The notes beneath the pieces are model-generated. The model saw only the letters and a program-made list of their open reading frames with translations, was not told the origin of the DNA and ran no database searches. DNA of 52,138 nucleotides from JAUXFK01 sp034189035. GTDB lineage: Bacteria > Desulfobacterota > UBA8473. The position numbers were made by a program, and so were the translations under genes. This document shows positions 37,422-46,448 of the stretch, piece by piece (positions within the stretch are counted from its first letter, which is position 1; every line of letters starts with the position of its first letter). Where the stretch lies: NCBI GenBank assembly GCA_034189035.1, contig JAXHVA010000020.1, positions 1 through 52,138 of the forward strand, written 5' to 3'.

Positions 37422-38336
37422 ATGCTTGGGGTATCAACATGTTGGAAATCGTCTGAAGCCAAAAACGGAAAATCTCTGCTCGATCATTTGTTAATGTTGG
37501 GGATAGATGCCTTAGAACTAGAATATCGGATCCCCTCGTTTATGTTGAAAGAGATGATCCCAATTCTAAAAAAGATGCCTATCAAAATAATGAGTATCCA
37601 TAATTTCTGTCCTATCCCTGATATCATACCCCAAAACAAGGCCAGTGCAAATGTCTTCTTGTTTTCATCAGGAGATAAAGAAGAAAGAGCACGTGCGATC
37701 AAGTATTCAATAAAAACGATCCAATTGGCCCATGATTTAGAAGTAAATGCAGTAATATTACATGTTGGTCATGTGGATATGGATGCAAAGAAAGAGCTAT
37801 TTACAAAGCTATTTAAAACAGGAGAAATTGATTCTCACACAGGGAGGAGTTTCATTAAAAAACAGTTGCTATTAAGAAAAGAAGCCCGGCAGAAAAACCT
37901 CGATTCCGTATTGTTCTGTCTCGATAAGCTCAATAAAGAGGCTGAAAAACTGAATGTATGTATTGGGGTTGAAAACAGGTGTCACTTTCATGAAATACCG
38001 GATTTTGAAGAGATTGGAATTATAATAAAAGAATTCATGGGAGGTCAAGTCCGATACTGGCATGATGTAGGTCATGCCAGCCTTCAAGAAAAATTTGGAA
38101 TACTAAACCACAAAAAACTCCTCTCAACCTATGCTCCGGACCTTCTTGGTATGCATATCCATGATATTAAAGGAGACGATGATCATCGCGCCCCTGGCAC
38201 TGGGGATTTTAATTTTAGCCTTATTAAAAAGTACCTTACACCGGACACAATAAAAATCGTGGAGGTTCATCCCAAGGTGAGCAAAGTAGACCTCTTAAAA
38301 GGGATTGAATTTTTGAAATCCTTGGGGATTGAATAA
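37422..38336 (+). CDS. Sugar phosphate isomerase/epimerase-like TIM-barrel protein
   Basis: A 304-residue xylose isomerase-like TIM barrel (AP endonuclease family 2 fold). Metal-ligand type residues occur in AVILHVGHVDMD, VCIGVENRCHFHE, RYWHDVGHASLQ and LGMHIHDIKGDDDHRAPGTG. RBS AAGGAG before the ATG at 37422. Substrate is unknown; such proteins isomerise sugars or sugar phosphates, or act on related polyols. Confidence 0.8.
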   Translation: MLGVSTCWKSSEAKNGKSLLDHLLMLGIDALELEYRIPSFMLKEMIPILKKMPIKIMSIHNFCPIPDIIPQNKASANVFLFSSGDKEERARAIKYSIKTIQLAHDLEVNAVILHVGHVDMDAKKELFTKLFKTGEIDSHTGRSFIKKQLLLRKEARQKNLDSVLFCLDKLNKEAEKLNVCIGVENRCHFHEIPDFEEIGIIIKEFMGGQVRYWHDVGHASLQEKFGILNHKKLLSTYAPDLLGMHIHDIKGDDDHRAPGTGDFNFSLIKKYLTPDTIKIVEVHPKVSKVDLLKGIEFLKSLGIE

Positions 38337-38383
38337 AACTTCTGTATCATTTTTTAGTTTTATGAAATAGAGAACGGTTAGTC

Positions 38384-38582
38384 AGCTTTAACGGCAATCA
38401 AATTTTAATCCGTATAAAACTCTCATCAAAGTGAATATAAAGAAAGAACAACATATCACCATTCAACTCAGCATACCCATTATGATCTATTTCAGGCATA
38501 AGATGAGAGGTTATCCCCTGTTCTTTCAAAACGTATACTAAGACGGACAGCACACACATTAAAATTTAACCGCCGTTGAAGC
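38384..38582. repeat. 199-bp intergenic palindromic element, copy A
   Basis: The ends GCTTTAACGGC-AATCAAATTTTAAT (38385 on) and the inverse of GCTTCAACGGC-GGTTAAATTTTAAT (to 38582) form a long imperfect stem. An inner stem uses AAAGAAAGAAC near 38451 and GTTCTTTC near 38520. Copy B at 46135-46339 shares the inner sequence and orientation. The outermost stem has a different sequence in each copy but stays complementary within the copy. It fills the gap between the isomerase-like and adenosine kinase genes. Confidence 0.75.
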
Positions 38583-38630
38583 GATTCTTTTCAAAAAGCT
38601 AAACTATTACGATTTTTTTGGGAGGAGAAG

Positions 38631-39113
38631 ATGGAGTTAAAGAATATTAAGATCAATATACCAGAGGAGTGTAATCTAGTGCTGGGGCAAACCCATTTTA
38701 TCAAGACAACAGAGGACCTGTATGAAGTAATGGTGAGCATAGTACCGTCCGCGAGATTTGGGATTGCATTCTCTGAGGCGTCTGGCCCCTGTCTGATAAG
38801 GACAGAGGGAAACGATGAGGAACTCAAGAAGATGGCTGTTGAAATTTCAAGCGATATCGATTGTGGACATACCTTTGCAATACTCATGAAGGATGCCTTT
38901 CCTATTAATGTCCTCAATGCGATTAAGATGTGCCCAGAGGTCTGTTCCATTTACTGTGCCACAGCCAACCCGATCGAGGTAATCGTTATGGAGACAGAAC
39001 AAGGAAGAGGGATAATGGGTGTGATTGACGGATTTACATCTAAAGGCATAGAAGGGAATGCAGACAGATCTGCAAGAAAAGAATTCTTAAGAAAGATTGG
39101 ATATAAATTGTAA
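38631..39113 (+). CDS. Adenosine-specific kinase (PF04008-like)
   Basis: A 160-residue protein matching the adenosine-specific kinase family, found mostly in archaea and thermophilic or anaerobic bacteria. Characteristic segments: ARFGIAFSEASGPCLIRTEG, DCGHTFAILMKDAFPINVLN, CSIYCATANPIEVIV and GRGIMGVIDG. Strong RBS (GGGAGGAG). Stand-alone gene. The biological role beyond nucleoside binding is not settled. Confidence 0.85.
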   Translation: MELKNIKINIPEECNLVLGQTHFIKTTEDLYEVMVSIVPSARFGIAFSEASGPCLIRTEGNDEELKKMAVEISSDIDCGHTFAILMKDAFPINVLNAIKMCPEVCSIYCATANPIEVIVMETEQGRGIMGVIDGFTSKGIEGNADRSARKEFLRKIGYKL

Positions 39114-39326
39114 GGCAGATACAATCTGGACTTGGTTAGGAAAAACTTTATGGAAAACAAAATATTACGACGATACATCATTGTAGATCCTTCTCTTTGT
39201 CATGGCGAGCTAACTTTCTTTGTACACGAATCTAGTTTGCAGATGTCAGTAGCCCCATCAAGGCAAATTGAACAAAAGATATGAAGACCTTTAAGCAATA
39301 CATTTTAATCTATGAAGGGGAGGAAA

Positions 39327-40235
39327 ATGAACAGTTTGAAGATGGATCAAAATCTACATTTGATAGAATTGAAACTGGAGATTGACGGGTTTAGAAATTT
39401 TATAAGTTCATGGATCTATACAGGAAAATACACATTTTTGGTTGATGTTGGTCCATTTGCCTCAATACATACCCTTATTGAATCTCTGAAAGAACTAGGC
39501 ATAGACAAAGTGGATTTTATCCTTCTAACCCATATACATATTGATCATGCAGGTGGTATTGGTGAGTTTACAGAGTACTTTCCTGAAGCTAAAGTGGTTT
39601 GCCACGAGCAAGCTGTCAAGCATCTAATCGATCCTAAAAGGCTCTTTGAGGCAACAAAGAAAGCGCTGGGTAAAATAGCCATCGCATACGGAGAAATGAA
39701 ACCCGTAATCGAGAAAAAAATTATTCCATTAGAAGAATTTCATGAAGAGGGATTTGAGGCGATACGTACTCCAGGCCATGCAATACATCATGTAAGCTAT
39801 ATTTATGATAAATACATATTCGCAGGAGAAGTAGCTGGGGTATTGCACATGGTGAATGACGCCATATACCAAAGGCCTGCCACCCCACCTAAATTCTATC
39901 TTGAAAAATCAGTGGAAAGCCTTGATAAGCTCCTTAAAAAAGGTAAAAAAAAGATTTGCTTCGGGCATTTTGGGATGCATAATAATGCAGAAAAAATTCT
40001 TTTACAGCATAAGGAGCAGTTGTTTTTATGGAAGGACGTGATTGCTCAGCAGATGAAGCAGGAATCAAATAAGGAGGCCCTTTTAGATCAATGCATAAAA
40101 GAACTCCTTTTAGCGGATCGACTCTTTATGCCATATCATCAACTCGATGATGATATCAAGCAAAGAGAACTTTTCTTTGTAAAAAACACTATAGACGGCT
40201 ATATAGATTATATTAATGACGGATTGAGCAAGTAA
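39327..40235 (+). CDS. Metallo-beta-lactamase-fold hydrolase
   Basis: A 302-residue MBL-fold protein starting at the ATG at 39327, chosen for its RBS GGGGAGG over the in-frame ATG at 39312. Zinc motif HIHIDHAGG, further ligands in RTPGHAIHH and near GHFGMHNN. The C-terminal helical part (KEALLDQCIKELL) is typical of ring-opening or thioester hydrolases of the glyoxalase II-like type. Substrate unknown. Confidence 0.85.
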   Translation: MNSLKMDQNLHLIELKLEIDGFRNFISSWIYTGKYTFLVDVGPFASIHTLIESLKELGIDKVDFILLTHIHIDHAGGIGEFTEYFPEAKVVCHEQAVKHLIDPKRLFEATKKALGKIAIAYGEMKPVIEKKIIPLEEFHEEGFEAIRTPGHAIHHVSYIYDKYIFAGEVAGVLHMVNDAIYQRPATPPKFYLEKSVESLDKLLKKGKKKICFGHFGMHNNAEKILLQHKEQLFLWKDVIAQQMKQESNKEALLDQCIKELLLADRLFMPYHQLDDDIKQRELFFVKNTIDGYIDYINDGLSK

Positions 40236-40275
40236 TCGGCCTGATATTGATTAACATCGCTTGCTGATCTCAAAT

Positions 40276-40445
40276 TCATCTTATATCTATGAGTGCCAAT
40301 AGCTGTTTCAGCAACCGTTGAAACTCATCCAATAGTAGGGTCTGTTCCTTGTAACACAATGGACAGATACCTAACATATCTTTAGGGGTTTATCATTCCC
40401 CAAACGTGTCCCAAGCCTACAACCACAATATGCACATACTATCAT
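40276..40445 (-). pseudogene. Small C2-C2 zinc-ribbon protein, frameshifted
   Basis: A GAGGTGG RBS precedes the ATG at 40445. The first frame reads MIVCAYCGCRLGTRLGNDK. After a one-base loss in the A run near 40377 the neighbouring frame continues DMLGICPLCYKEQ then LLLDEFQRLLKQLLAL to a stop at 40276. Restored, it is a 56-residue protein with two CxxC knuckles, typical of a zinc ribbon, plus a C-terminal helix. As written the second knuckle is lost. Confidence 0.55.
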
Positions 40446-40513
40446 GTACCACCTCAGTTTTCTTTATCACTGTAATTTAGATATTGACACTGATAAAATA
40501 AAAATATAGAGTT

Positions 40514-40590
40514 CCCCTAACAGCCTGAACGGTATAAACACAAACACTCCTGATTATGATTTGGAGCCCTTTGGCTGTTAGGGGTTTTTT
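40514..40590 (+). terminator. Terminator-like inverted repeat before the XRE regulator
   Basis: A perfect 12-bp stem: CCCCTAACAGCC (40514-40525) and GGCTGTTAGGGG (40573-40584), followed by TTTTTT. The loop is 47 bases, long for a simple terminator. It lies about 80 bases upstream of the regulator start, so it may act as an attenuator, or mark the ends of a small inserted element. Confidence 0.6.
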
Positions 40591-40672
40591 CGCCGTCGCC
40601 TTACGAGGTGAAGGATGTATTCAATCAATATATAGACGAAAACGTATATTATTTCAAGAAAAAAGTAGGCGC

Positions 40673-41110
40673 ATGTGTATATTTTTTGATAATAATATTT
40701 TTATTAACAATATTAAAGAGATTTTAGATAGACACCAGATCACACAAAAAGACTTTACAAAGAGAATTGGCAAGAAAGGAGATATTGTTAGTAGAATAAA
40801 AAGGAATGAATTCAAACCAGGGTTAGACACTATTGCACGTATAAGTAGAGAATTTAATATATCTATAAGTGAACTGCTCACTGGCGAAGGCGAGATGAAA
40901 AAGAACCTTACAACATACGAGAATAAGGAAGATAATGCTAACTGGGTGGGTGAAACCAAGCCCGGGTACTACAAAGGGGTAATGGAGAAGATTATACTCA
41001 TCCTTGAGAAGATGACAGAGGATCAAAAGAAGGATATTCTTAAATATCTTGAGAAAAAGCAACTTTTAGATGAATTACTTGAGGAAAGAAGGGCCAAAAA
41101 GGAATGTTAA
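40673..41110 (+). CDS. XRE-family helix-turn-helix regulator
   Basis: A 145-residue protein. Residues 11-70 are an XRE/Cro HTH (IKEILDRHQITQKDFTKRIG, DIVSRIKRNEFKPGLDTIAR, FNISISELLTGEG). The rest is an acidic-basic helix (MEKIILILEKMTEDQKKDIL) that may dimerise. Start at 40673; the frame is open further upstream but that part overlaps the terminator-like hairpin. It converges with and overlaps the acyl-CoA dehydrogenase gene by four bases. Confidence 0.8.
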   Translation: MCIFFDNNIFINNIKEILDRHQITQKDFTKRIGKKGDIVSRIKRNEFKPGLDTIARISREFNISISELLTGEGEMKKNLTTYENKEDNANWVGETKPGYYKGVMEKIILILEKMTEDQKKDILKYLEKKQLLDELLEERRAKKEC

Positions 41111-42255
41111 AGGCCTAACATCCTCCCAATGATTACTTTCATTATCTCTGTTGTACCACCAGCAATAGTCGAATAGCGGACATCTCCGGATGCCCGTGCG
41201 ACAAAGTACTCCTTCATATATCCATACCCTCCATGGAATTGTGTGCAATGGTAGGAAATACGATTGACCATTTCTGATATCCACCATTTGGCCATCGATA
41301 CTTTGAGGGTGATGTCTTTCCCTTCAATAAAGTCCTCGATCAACGAATTGAGAAAGGCCCTTCCGATTTCGATCTCTGTTGCCATCTCTACGATCTTAAA
41401 TGTATTATGCTGAAACTTCGTTACAGGACGCCCAAATACAGTACGGACCTTGCAGTATTCTATTGTTTTTTCTAGAATATACTCTGCAGCAGCCTGCGAA
41501 TCGATAGCAACGATGAGTCGCTCCTGCTGCAAATTATACATCAAATAATGAAATCCCTGGCCCTCATCTCCCAACAGGTTTTTCTGCGGGACACGGCAAT
41601 CCTCAAAGAACAACTCCCCTGTGTCCTGACTATGTCCACCCGTCTTTTCCAAAAGACGTCCCTTAGAAAACCCAGGCATCCCATCTTCAATGAGGAGTAT
41701 GCTGATCCCTTTATATGGTGGGTCTGCTTTTGTGTCTGTCTTTACAGCCGCCACTGTAAGATTACAGCTTATACCATTTGTAATAAAGACCTTCTGGCCA
41801 TTTACAATATAGTCATTCCCATCTCTGAAGGCCGTTGTCCGGATCCCGGCAAGATCAGAGCCGGCCTCCGGCTCTGTCATAGCTACAGATGTAATTATCT
41901 CTCCGGTTGCGCACTTTGGAAGATACTTTTCTTTTTGTTCCCGATCTCCATGATGATGTATATATGGGACGATAATATCACTGTGTACACCAATTCCACC
42001 TACCCCAGAGGCCTCTGACCTACAGAGTTCTTCATGAATAATCACGGAGTATTCAAATCCGGTACCTGCGCCTCCATACTTCTCCTCAAGCCATGGACAG
42101 AGATATCCCTGTTCCCCCATCTTTAGCCAGAGTTCCCTAGGAATCTTCTTTTCGTCTTCCCATTTTTCTGCATACGGTTTTATCTCTTTATTCACAAAAT
42201 TCCTGAATGCCCTTCTAAAGATTTCGTGTTCTTCTTTATAAAACTGTGCTTCCAT
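41107..42255 (-). CDS. Acyl-CoA dehydrogenase (long-chain/isovaleryl type)
   Basis: A 382-residue enzyme: MTEPEAGSDLAGIRTTA loop, LQQERLIVAI where the Glu matches the catalytic base of long-chain and isovaleryl-CoA dehydrogenases, RTVFGRPVTKFQ and the C-terminal GGYGYMKEYFVAR. The usual C-terminal catalytic Glu position is Gly (IAGGTTEIMK), consistent with that subgroup. A close paralog lies at 42963-44111 on the other side of a porin-like gene. Confidence 0.93.
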   Translation of the reverse strand: MEAQFYKEEHEIFRRAFRNFVNKEIKPYAEKWEDEKKIPRELWLKMGEQGYLCPWLEEKYGGAGTGFEYSVIIHEELCRSEASGVGGIGVHSDIIVPYIHHHGDREQKEKYLPKCATGEIITSVAMTEPEAGSDLAGIRTTAFRDGNDYIVNGQKVFITNGISCNLTVAAVKTDTKADPPYKGISILLIEDGMPGFSKGRLLEKTGGHSQDTGELFFEDCRVPQKNLLGDEGQGFHYLMYNLQQERLIVAIDSQAAAEYILEKTIEYCKVRTVFGRPVTKFQHNTFKIVEMATEIEIGRAFLNSLIEDFIEGKDITLKVSMAKWWISEMVNRISYHCTQFHGGYGYMKEYFVARASGDVRYSTIAGGTTEIMKVIIGRMLGL

Positions 42256-42271
42256 ATTACTTCCTTTCAGA

Positions 42272-42859
42272 TTAAAATCTATATTCCAATCCCGCGAATA
42301 TCCCCTCTTCGATCCTTACCTTCTCTATTTCTTCTATATCTATCCAGAGATTGCGGTATCCAATATAAACGGTTCCTCTTGGAACAAGTTCATACGCAAT
42401 CTTTAGATCTGCCTCCAGTAAGCGTTCTGCATCGAAGAAGGATAAAACGCGAGGCGCATAAGAAAGGAGTCCTGAAAAAAACAGGCCATCTAATTCAAAA
42501 GGAGCGTATCTGAAAAGGGCACCAAAACCGATGAAAAAAACGTCATTGTCCTTTGTATTCGCTCCGTACAACTTCCCTCCAACACCCACTTCTAGCCCGG
42601 ACATACCTCCTGGTTCACCGAGGATATCGGCACCCAATGAATACACAAGATCATCTGATGTATAAAGGACTCTTGCATTCAATTCTGTATCGCCGAAACT
42701 CTCTTCACTGAAGATGCTCTTAAACATTAGCTGAGCACTTTCTTCATTGATATCTACACTGATTGATTGGGCATGTGCATTAACAGTGCAAAGCAATATA
42801 AAAAACACAAATGCAAAACATCTGTGCATGCGTTTATCTCTTTTATGTAATTCTTTCAT
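42272..42859 (-). CDS. YfaZ-like outer membrane protein
   Basis: A 195-residue exported beta-barrel candidate. A signal sequence (CFAFVFFILLCTVNAHAQ) precedes alternating strands (ELNARVLYTSDDLVYSLGAD, GLEVGVGGKLYGA, GTVYIGYRNLWIDI) and a C-terminal Phe in GLEYRF, as outer membrane proteins have. This matches the YfaZ family pattern. An alternative start is the ATG at 42829. It lies between two acyl-CoA dehydrogenase paralogs; a role in fatty acid or hydrocarbon uptake is speculative. Confidence 0.75.
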   Translation of the reverse strand: MKELHKRDKRMHRCFAFVFFILLCTVNAHAQSISVDINEESAQLMFKSIFSEESFGDTELNARVLYTSDDLVYSLGADILGEPGGMSGLEVGVGGKLYGANTKDNDVFFIGFGALFRYAPFELDGLFFSGLLSYAPRVLSFFDAERLLEADLKIAYELVPRGTVYIGYRNLWIDIEEIEKVRIEEGIFAGLEYRF

Positions 42860-42962
42860 AGTAGAAACTTCCCTTTTCCGCTCCCTTTAACATGTTATTT
42901 ACTCCATCAAAGAGACATAAGCAGTTATAACCTTTAGCATAAGCTGCGTTTATCCTTAAATT

Positions 42963-44111
42963 TTACAATCCCATCATTCTTCCGATGATAAGCTTCATGA
43001 TCTCTGTAGTACCGGCAGCAATCGTCAAGAGACGCACATCTCCTGCTGCCCTTGCAACGAAGTACTCCCTCATATAACCATAGCCACCGTGTAATTGCGT
43101 GCAATGGTATGCAATACGATTGACCATCTCCGAGGTCCACCATTTAGCCATCGATACTTTTATGGTGATGTCTTTCCCTTCAATAAAATCCTCGATTAAC
43201 GAATCGAGAAAGGCCCTTCCGACTTCGATCTCAGTCGCCATCTCTACGATCTTGAAAGTATTGTGCTGAAACTTCGTTACAGGACGCCCAAATACAGTAC
43301 GGGTCTTGCAGTATTCAATGGTCTTTTCTAAAAAATACTCAGCGGTTGCCTGGGCACCAATCGTGGATACAAGACGCTCCTGTTGAAGATTATACATCAG
43401 GTACTGAAATCCTTCACCTTCCTTGCCCAACAGATTCTCACCTGGAACTCGACAATCTTCGAAGAACAACTCTGCTGTATCTTGGCTATGGGCACCTGTC
43501 TTCTCAAGGAGACGCCCCTTAGAAAATCCGGGCATCCCATCTTCGATGAGAAGTATGCTGATCCCCTTATATGGAGGATCTGCCTTTGTGTCTGTCTTTA
43601 CAGCAACTACTGCAAGATCGCAGGTTATGCCGTTTGTAATGAAGACCTTCTGGCCATTTACAATATAGTCATCTCCGTCTTTAACTGCAGTTGTTCGGAT
43701 ACTAGCTAGATCAGAGCCGGCCTCCGGCTCTGTCATGACTATGGCGGTAATGATCTCCCCACTGGCGCATTTGGGGAGGTACTTCTCCTTTTGTCTTTCG
43801 TCTCCATGATGGTAAATATAGGGAACAACGATATCGCTGTGAACACCCATCCCCCCTGCACCAGCGACCTCTGATCGACTCAATTCTTCATGGATGATCA
43901 CCGAATATTCAAATCCGGCCCCAGAACCGCCATACTTCTCGTCAAGCCATGGGCAAAGATATCCCTTTTCTCCCATCTTTAACCACAGGTCTCTGGGAAT
44001 CCTCTTGTCGTCTTCCCATTTCTCCCAATGTGGTCTGATCTCCTTATTAACAAAATTCCTGAAAGCTCTTCTGAAAATCTGGTGTTCTTCTTTGATAAAT
44101 GCTAACTCCAT
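42963..44111 (-). CDS. Acyl-CoA dehydrogenase (long-chain/isovaleryl type), paralog
   Basis: A 382-residue paralog of 41107-42255, very similar over its whole length (for example MTEPEAGSDLA, LQQERLVSTIGAQATAEYFL, RTVFGRPVTKFQHNTFKIVE). It has the same IAAGTTEIMK end and the catalytic Glu in QERL. Start at the ATG at 44111, aligned with the paralog start and better placed behind GGGG than the ATG at 44117. Probably first gene of a three-gene unit with the YfaZ-like gene and the second dehydrogenase. Confidence 0.93.
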   Translation of the reverse strand: MELAFIKEEHQIFRRAFRNFVNKEIRPHWEKWEDDKRIPRDLWLKMGEKGYLCPWLDEKYGGSGAGFEYSVIIHEELSRSEVAGAGGMGVHSDIVVPYIYHHGDERQKEKYLPKCASGEIITAIVMTEPEAGSDLASIRTTAVKDGDDYIVNGQKVFITNGITCDLAVVAVKTDTKADPPYKGISILLIEDGMPGFSKGRLLEKTGAHSQDTAELFFEDCRVPGENLLGKEGEGFQYLMYNLQQERLVSTIGAQATAEYFLEKTIEYCKTRTVFGRPVTKFQHNTFKIVEMATEIEVGRAFLDSLIEDFIEGKDITIKVSMAKWWTSEMVNRIAYHCTQLHGGYGYMREYFVARAAGDVRLLTIAAGTTEIMKLIIGRMMGL

Positions 44112-44278
44112 GACCATTACCCCTTCAGACCATAATTGTCTAAAAAAATGCCACGCACAATTCTATTAAGCTACTCCAAAATCGCGTGCGAAACAAGAAA
44201 AAAGCCTTCAACATTTGACCGTCGTCGAATCCTACTGATAGTTTTCTATTTCAACGTACTGATATTATACAAAAATGC

Positions 44279-44755
44279 TTATTCAACAAACCCTCTTTTC
44301 ACAAAACAAAGCAATCGATTGTACTGTGAATCGATCTGATCCAGGATGCTGCTCCACTGAGAGGAGATCTTTATGTTAACCTCAACAGCAGATCCTGAAA
44401 TACCCCTTTGCTTCAGTCTCTCTGTCAGGAGTTCTTCCAATTCCCTTTGTAAGACTACATACTGTTCCTCTTTTTTGCGTTCATACTCATCACAGATGTC
44501 CCCAATTTTGTCTTCGATCTCTTTGATTTCGTATCTATCGAAATACCCTTCCAAGCTATGTAAGCCTTTTAAAAGTCTCTTATAATTCTTGAGGTCTATC
44601 TTTTCTATTAGCCTTGAAAATATGACCCTGGCAATAATTGTTCTCTTTGCCTTTTTGTATTTGCTTATATATCTATCAAGGTCATCTGTACCTTTGGATA
44701 AGCCTTTTATGTATCTGTCAATAAATACCCTGGCTGCTGATATCTCTTGTTTCAT
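44279..44755 (-). CDS. Hypothetical coiled-coil protein
   Basis: A 158-residue mostly helical, charged protein (DLDRYISKYKKAKRTIIARV, EIEDKIGDICDEYERKKEEQ, LQRELEELLTERLKQRG). The ATG at 44755 overlaps the rarA stop by four bases (ATGA), so translation is probably coupled; an ATG at 44776 would overlap more. No signal or membrane segment. Family not recognised. Confidence 0.75.
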   Translation of the reverse strand: MKQEISAARVFIDRYIKGLSKGTDDLDRYISKYKKAKRTIIARVIFSRLIEKIDLKNYKRLLKGLHSLEGYFDRYEIKEIEDKIGDICDEYERKKEEQYVVLQRELEELLTERLKQRGISGSAVEVNIKISSQWSSILDQIDSQYNRLLCFVKRGFVE

Positions 44756-46086
44756 TCCTTCTTCTTTTTCCGCCATTTCTCAAGTCTCTTTTTTATTTCT
44801 ACCTCAAAGCCCCGATCAGATAGAATATAATATATTTGGTCTTTGAGATTTTCTGGGAGATACTCCTCTTTTACATACCCCTCTGGAAAGTTATGGGGGT
44901 ATTTATACCCCTTTGCATACCCCAGTTCTTTCATCAAAGAAGTGGGTGCATTGCGTATATGTAAGGGAACAGGAAGGGTCTCCTTCTTTTGAATATCGTC
45001 TTTTACCTTTGAATATGCACGATATATCGCATTGCTCTTTGGGGCACAGGCAAGGTACAAAGTGCATTGTGCAAGGGCAAGTTCTCCTTCAGGTGAGCCG
45101 ATAAAATGGTATGCCTGCATGGCACTTATCGCTATTTGCAGTGCAAGTGGATCTGCATTTCCAATATCCTCAGATGCAAAACGGATCAAGCGCCTGGCTA
45201 TATACAGAGGATCTTCCCCAGCCTCAAGCATCCTTCCAAGCCAGTAAAGGGAAGCATCAGGATCGCTCCCCCGCATGCTCTTATGCAGGGCTGAAATCAG
45301 GTTATAGTGTTCCTCTTTATCCTTATCATAGATAAGCTGCTTCTTTTGTGATACTTCCTGAGTGATCTCAAGGGTAATATGCCTTGTATCATTTTTATCG
45401 GGTGCTGTTGTCAGTACAGCCATTTCCAGAGTATTCAAGGCTCGTCTGGCATCACCATTGGCCATTAAAACGATATGCCTCAATGCAGGCGGGTCTATAT
45501 TGATTCTATAATTACCGAGTCCCCTCTCTTTATCAAGGAGAGCCCGGCGCAGTATACTCTTCAGGTCCTCTTCCTTTAAGGGGTGTAAGACAAAGACTCT
45601 GGCACGTGAGAGAAGAGGTGAGATAACCTCAAAGGATGGGTTCTCGGTGGTAGCTCCGATAAGGATGATTGTGCCATCTTCCACATGGGGAAGGAATGCA
45701 TCCTGCTGGGCCTTGTTAAAGCGATGGATCTCGTCTACAAAGAGTATGGTCGGTTTCTTTTTCAACCTCCAGTAATCCCTCGCCTGCCCTATAACCCCTC
45801 TGATATCCTTCACACCAGCCAATACCGCACTGAAGGAGATGAAGTTTGCCATTGTTTTTTTCGCTATAATCCGTGCGAGGGTGGTCTTGCCTGAGCCCGG
45901 CGGTCCCCAGAATATTAAGGATGGAATCTCATCTGCCTCGATTGCATTTCTCAGAACCTTCCCCTTTTTCAAGATATGGTCCTGCCCTACAAACTCATCG
46001 AGTGTAACCGGACGTATACGTTCTGCTAGGGGTGCCTCCTTGCCTATATTCTCTTTTTTTTGGTCTTCAAATAGGTCGATCTGCAT
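44752..46086 (-). CDS. rarA: Replication-associated recombination protein A (RarA/MgsA)
   Basis: A 444-residue AAA+ clamp-loader-like ATPase: Walker A GPPGSGKTTL, Walker B FVDEIHRFNKAQQD, sensor I GATTENPSF, arginine finger SRARVF, and the C-terminal tetramerisation domain (SDPDASLYWLGRMLEAGEDP, ARRLIRFASEDIGNADP). It acts at stalled forks and single-strand gaps. Intact and typical in length. Confidence 0.95.
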   Translation of the reverse strand: MQIDLFEDQKKENIGKEAPLAERIRPVTLDEFVGQDHILKKGKVLRNAIEADEIPSLIFWGPPGSGKTTLARIIAKKTMANFISFSAVLAGVKDIRGVIGQARDYWRLKKKPTILFVDEIHRFNKAQQDAFLPHVEDGTIILIGATTENPSFEVISPLLSRARVFVLHPLKEEDLKSILRRALLDKERGLGNYRINIDPPALRHIVLMANGDARRALNTLEMAVLTTAPDKNDTRHITLEITQEVSQKKQLIYDKDKEEHYNLISALHKSMRGSDPDASLYWLGRMLEAGEDPLYIARRLIRFASEDIGNADPLALQIAISAMQAYHFIGSPEGELALAQCTLYLACAPKSNAIYRAYSKVKDDIQKKETLPVPLHIRNAPTSLMKELGYAKGYKYPHNFPEGYVKEEYLPENLKDQIYYILSDRGFEVEIKKRLEKWRKKKKE

Positions 46087-46134
46087 AACCGATGTTTCGT
46101 CTTATCGTAATAGTTTAGCTCTTTAAAAAGAGAT

Positions 46135-46339
46135 GCAAGAAGTGGCAATCAAATTTTAATCCCTGTAAAACTCGCATCAAAGCGAGCGTAAAGAAAGAAC
46201 AGTATATCGCTATTCAATTCAGTAGTTCCATTATCAACTCTTTCAGATATTTAATCTGAGGTTATCCCCTGTTCTTTCTTAACGCTCACTAAGACGCTCA
46301 AACAACTACACGCATTAAAATTTGACCGCCACTTCTTGC
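46135..46339. repeat. 205-bp intergenic palindromic element, copy B
   Basis: The ends GCAAGAAGTGGC (46135-46146) and GCCACTTCTTGC (46328-46339) are perfectly complementary, followed inside by AATCAAATTTTAAT and ATTAAAATTTGACC. An inner stem pairs 46182-46201 with 46270-46289 (18 of 20). It lies between rarA and the HAD gene. See copy A at 38384-38582. Confidence 0.8.
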
Positions 46340-46448
46340 TTGATGAGATCTTTTTATTTCATAAAGCTAAAGTGTTATGTTTTATCTATAAATCAAACAT
46401 TTTATATAAAACCTGCAATCAGGTCTTTTGTTCTTTGCTTCTTGTCTT

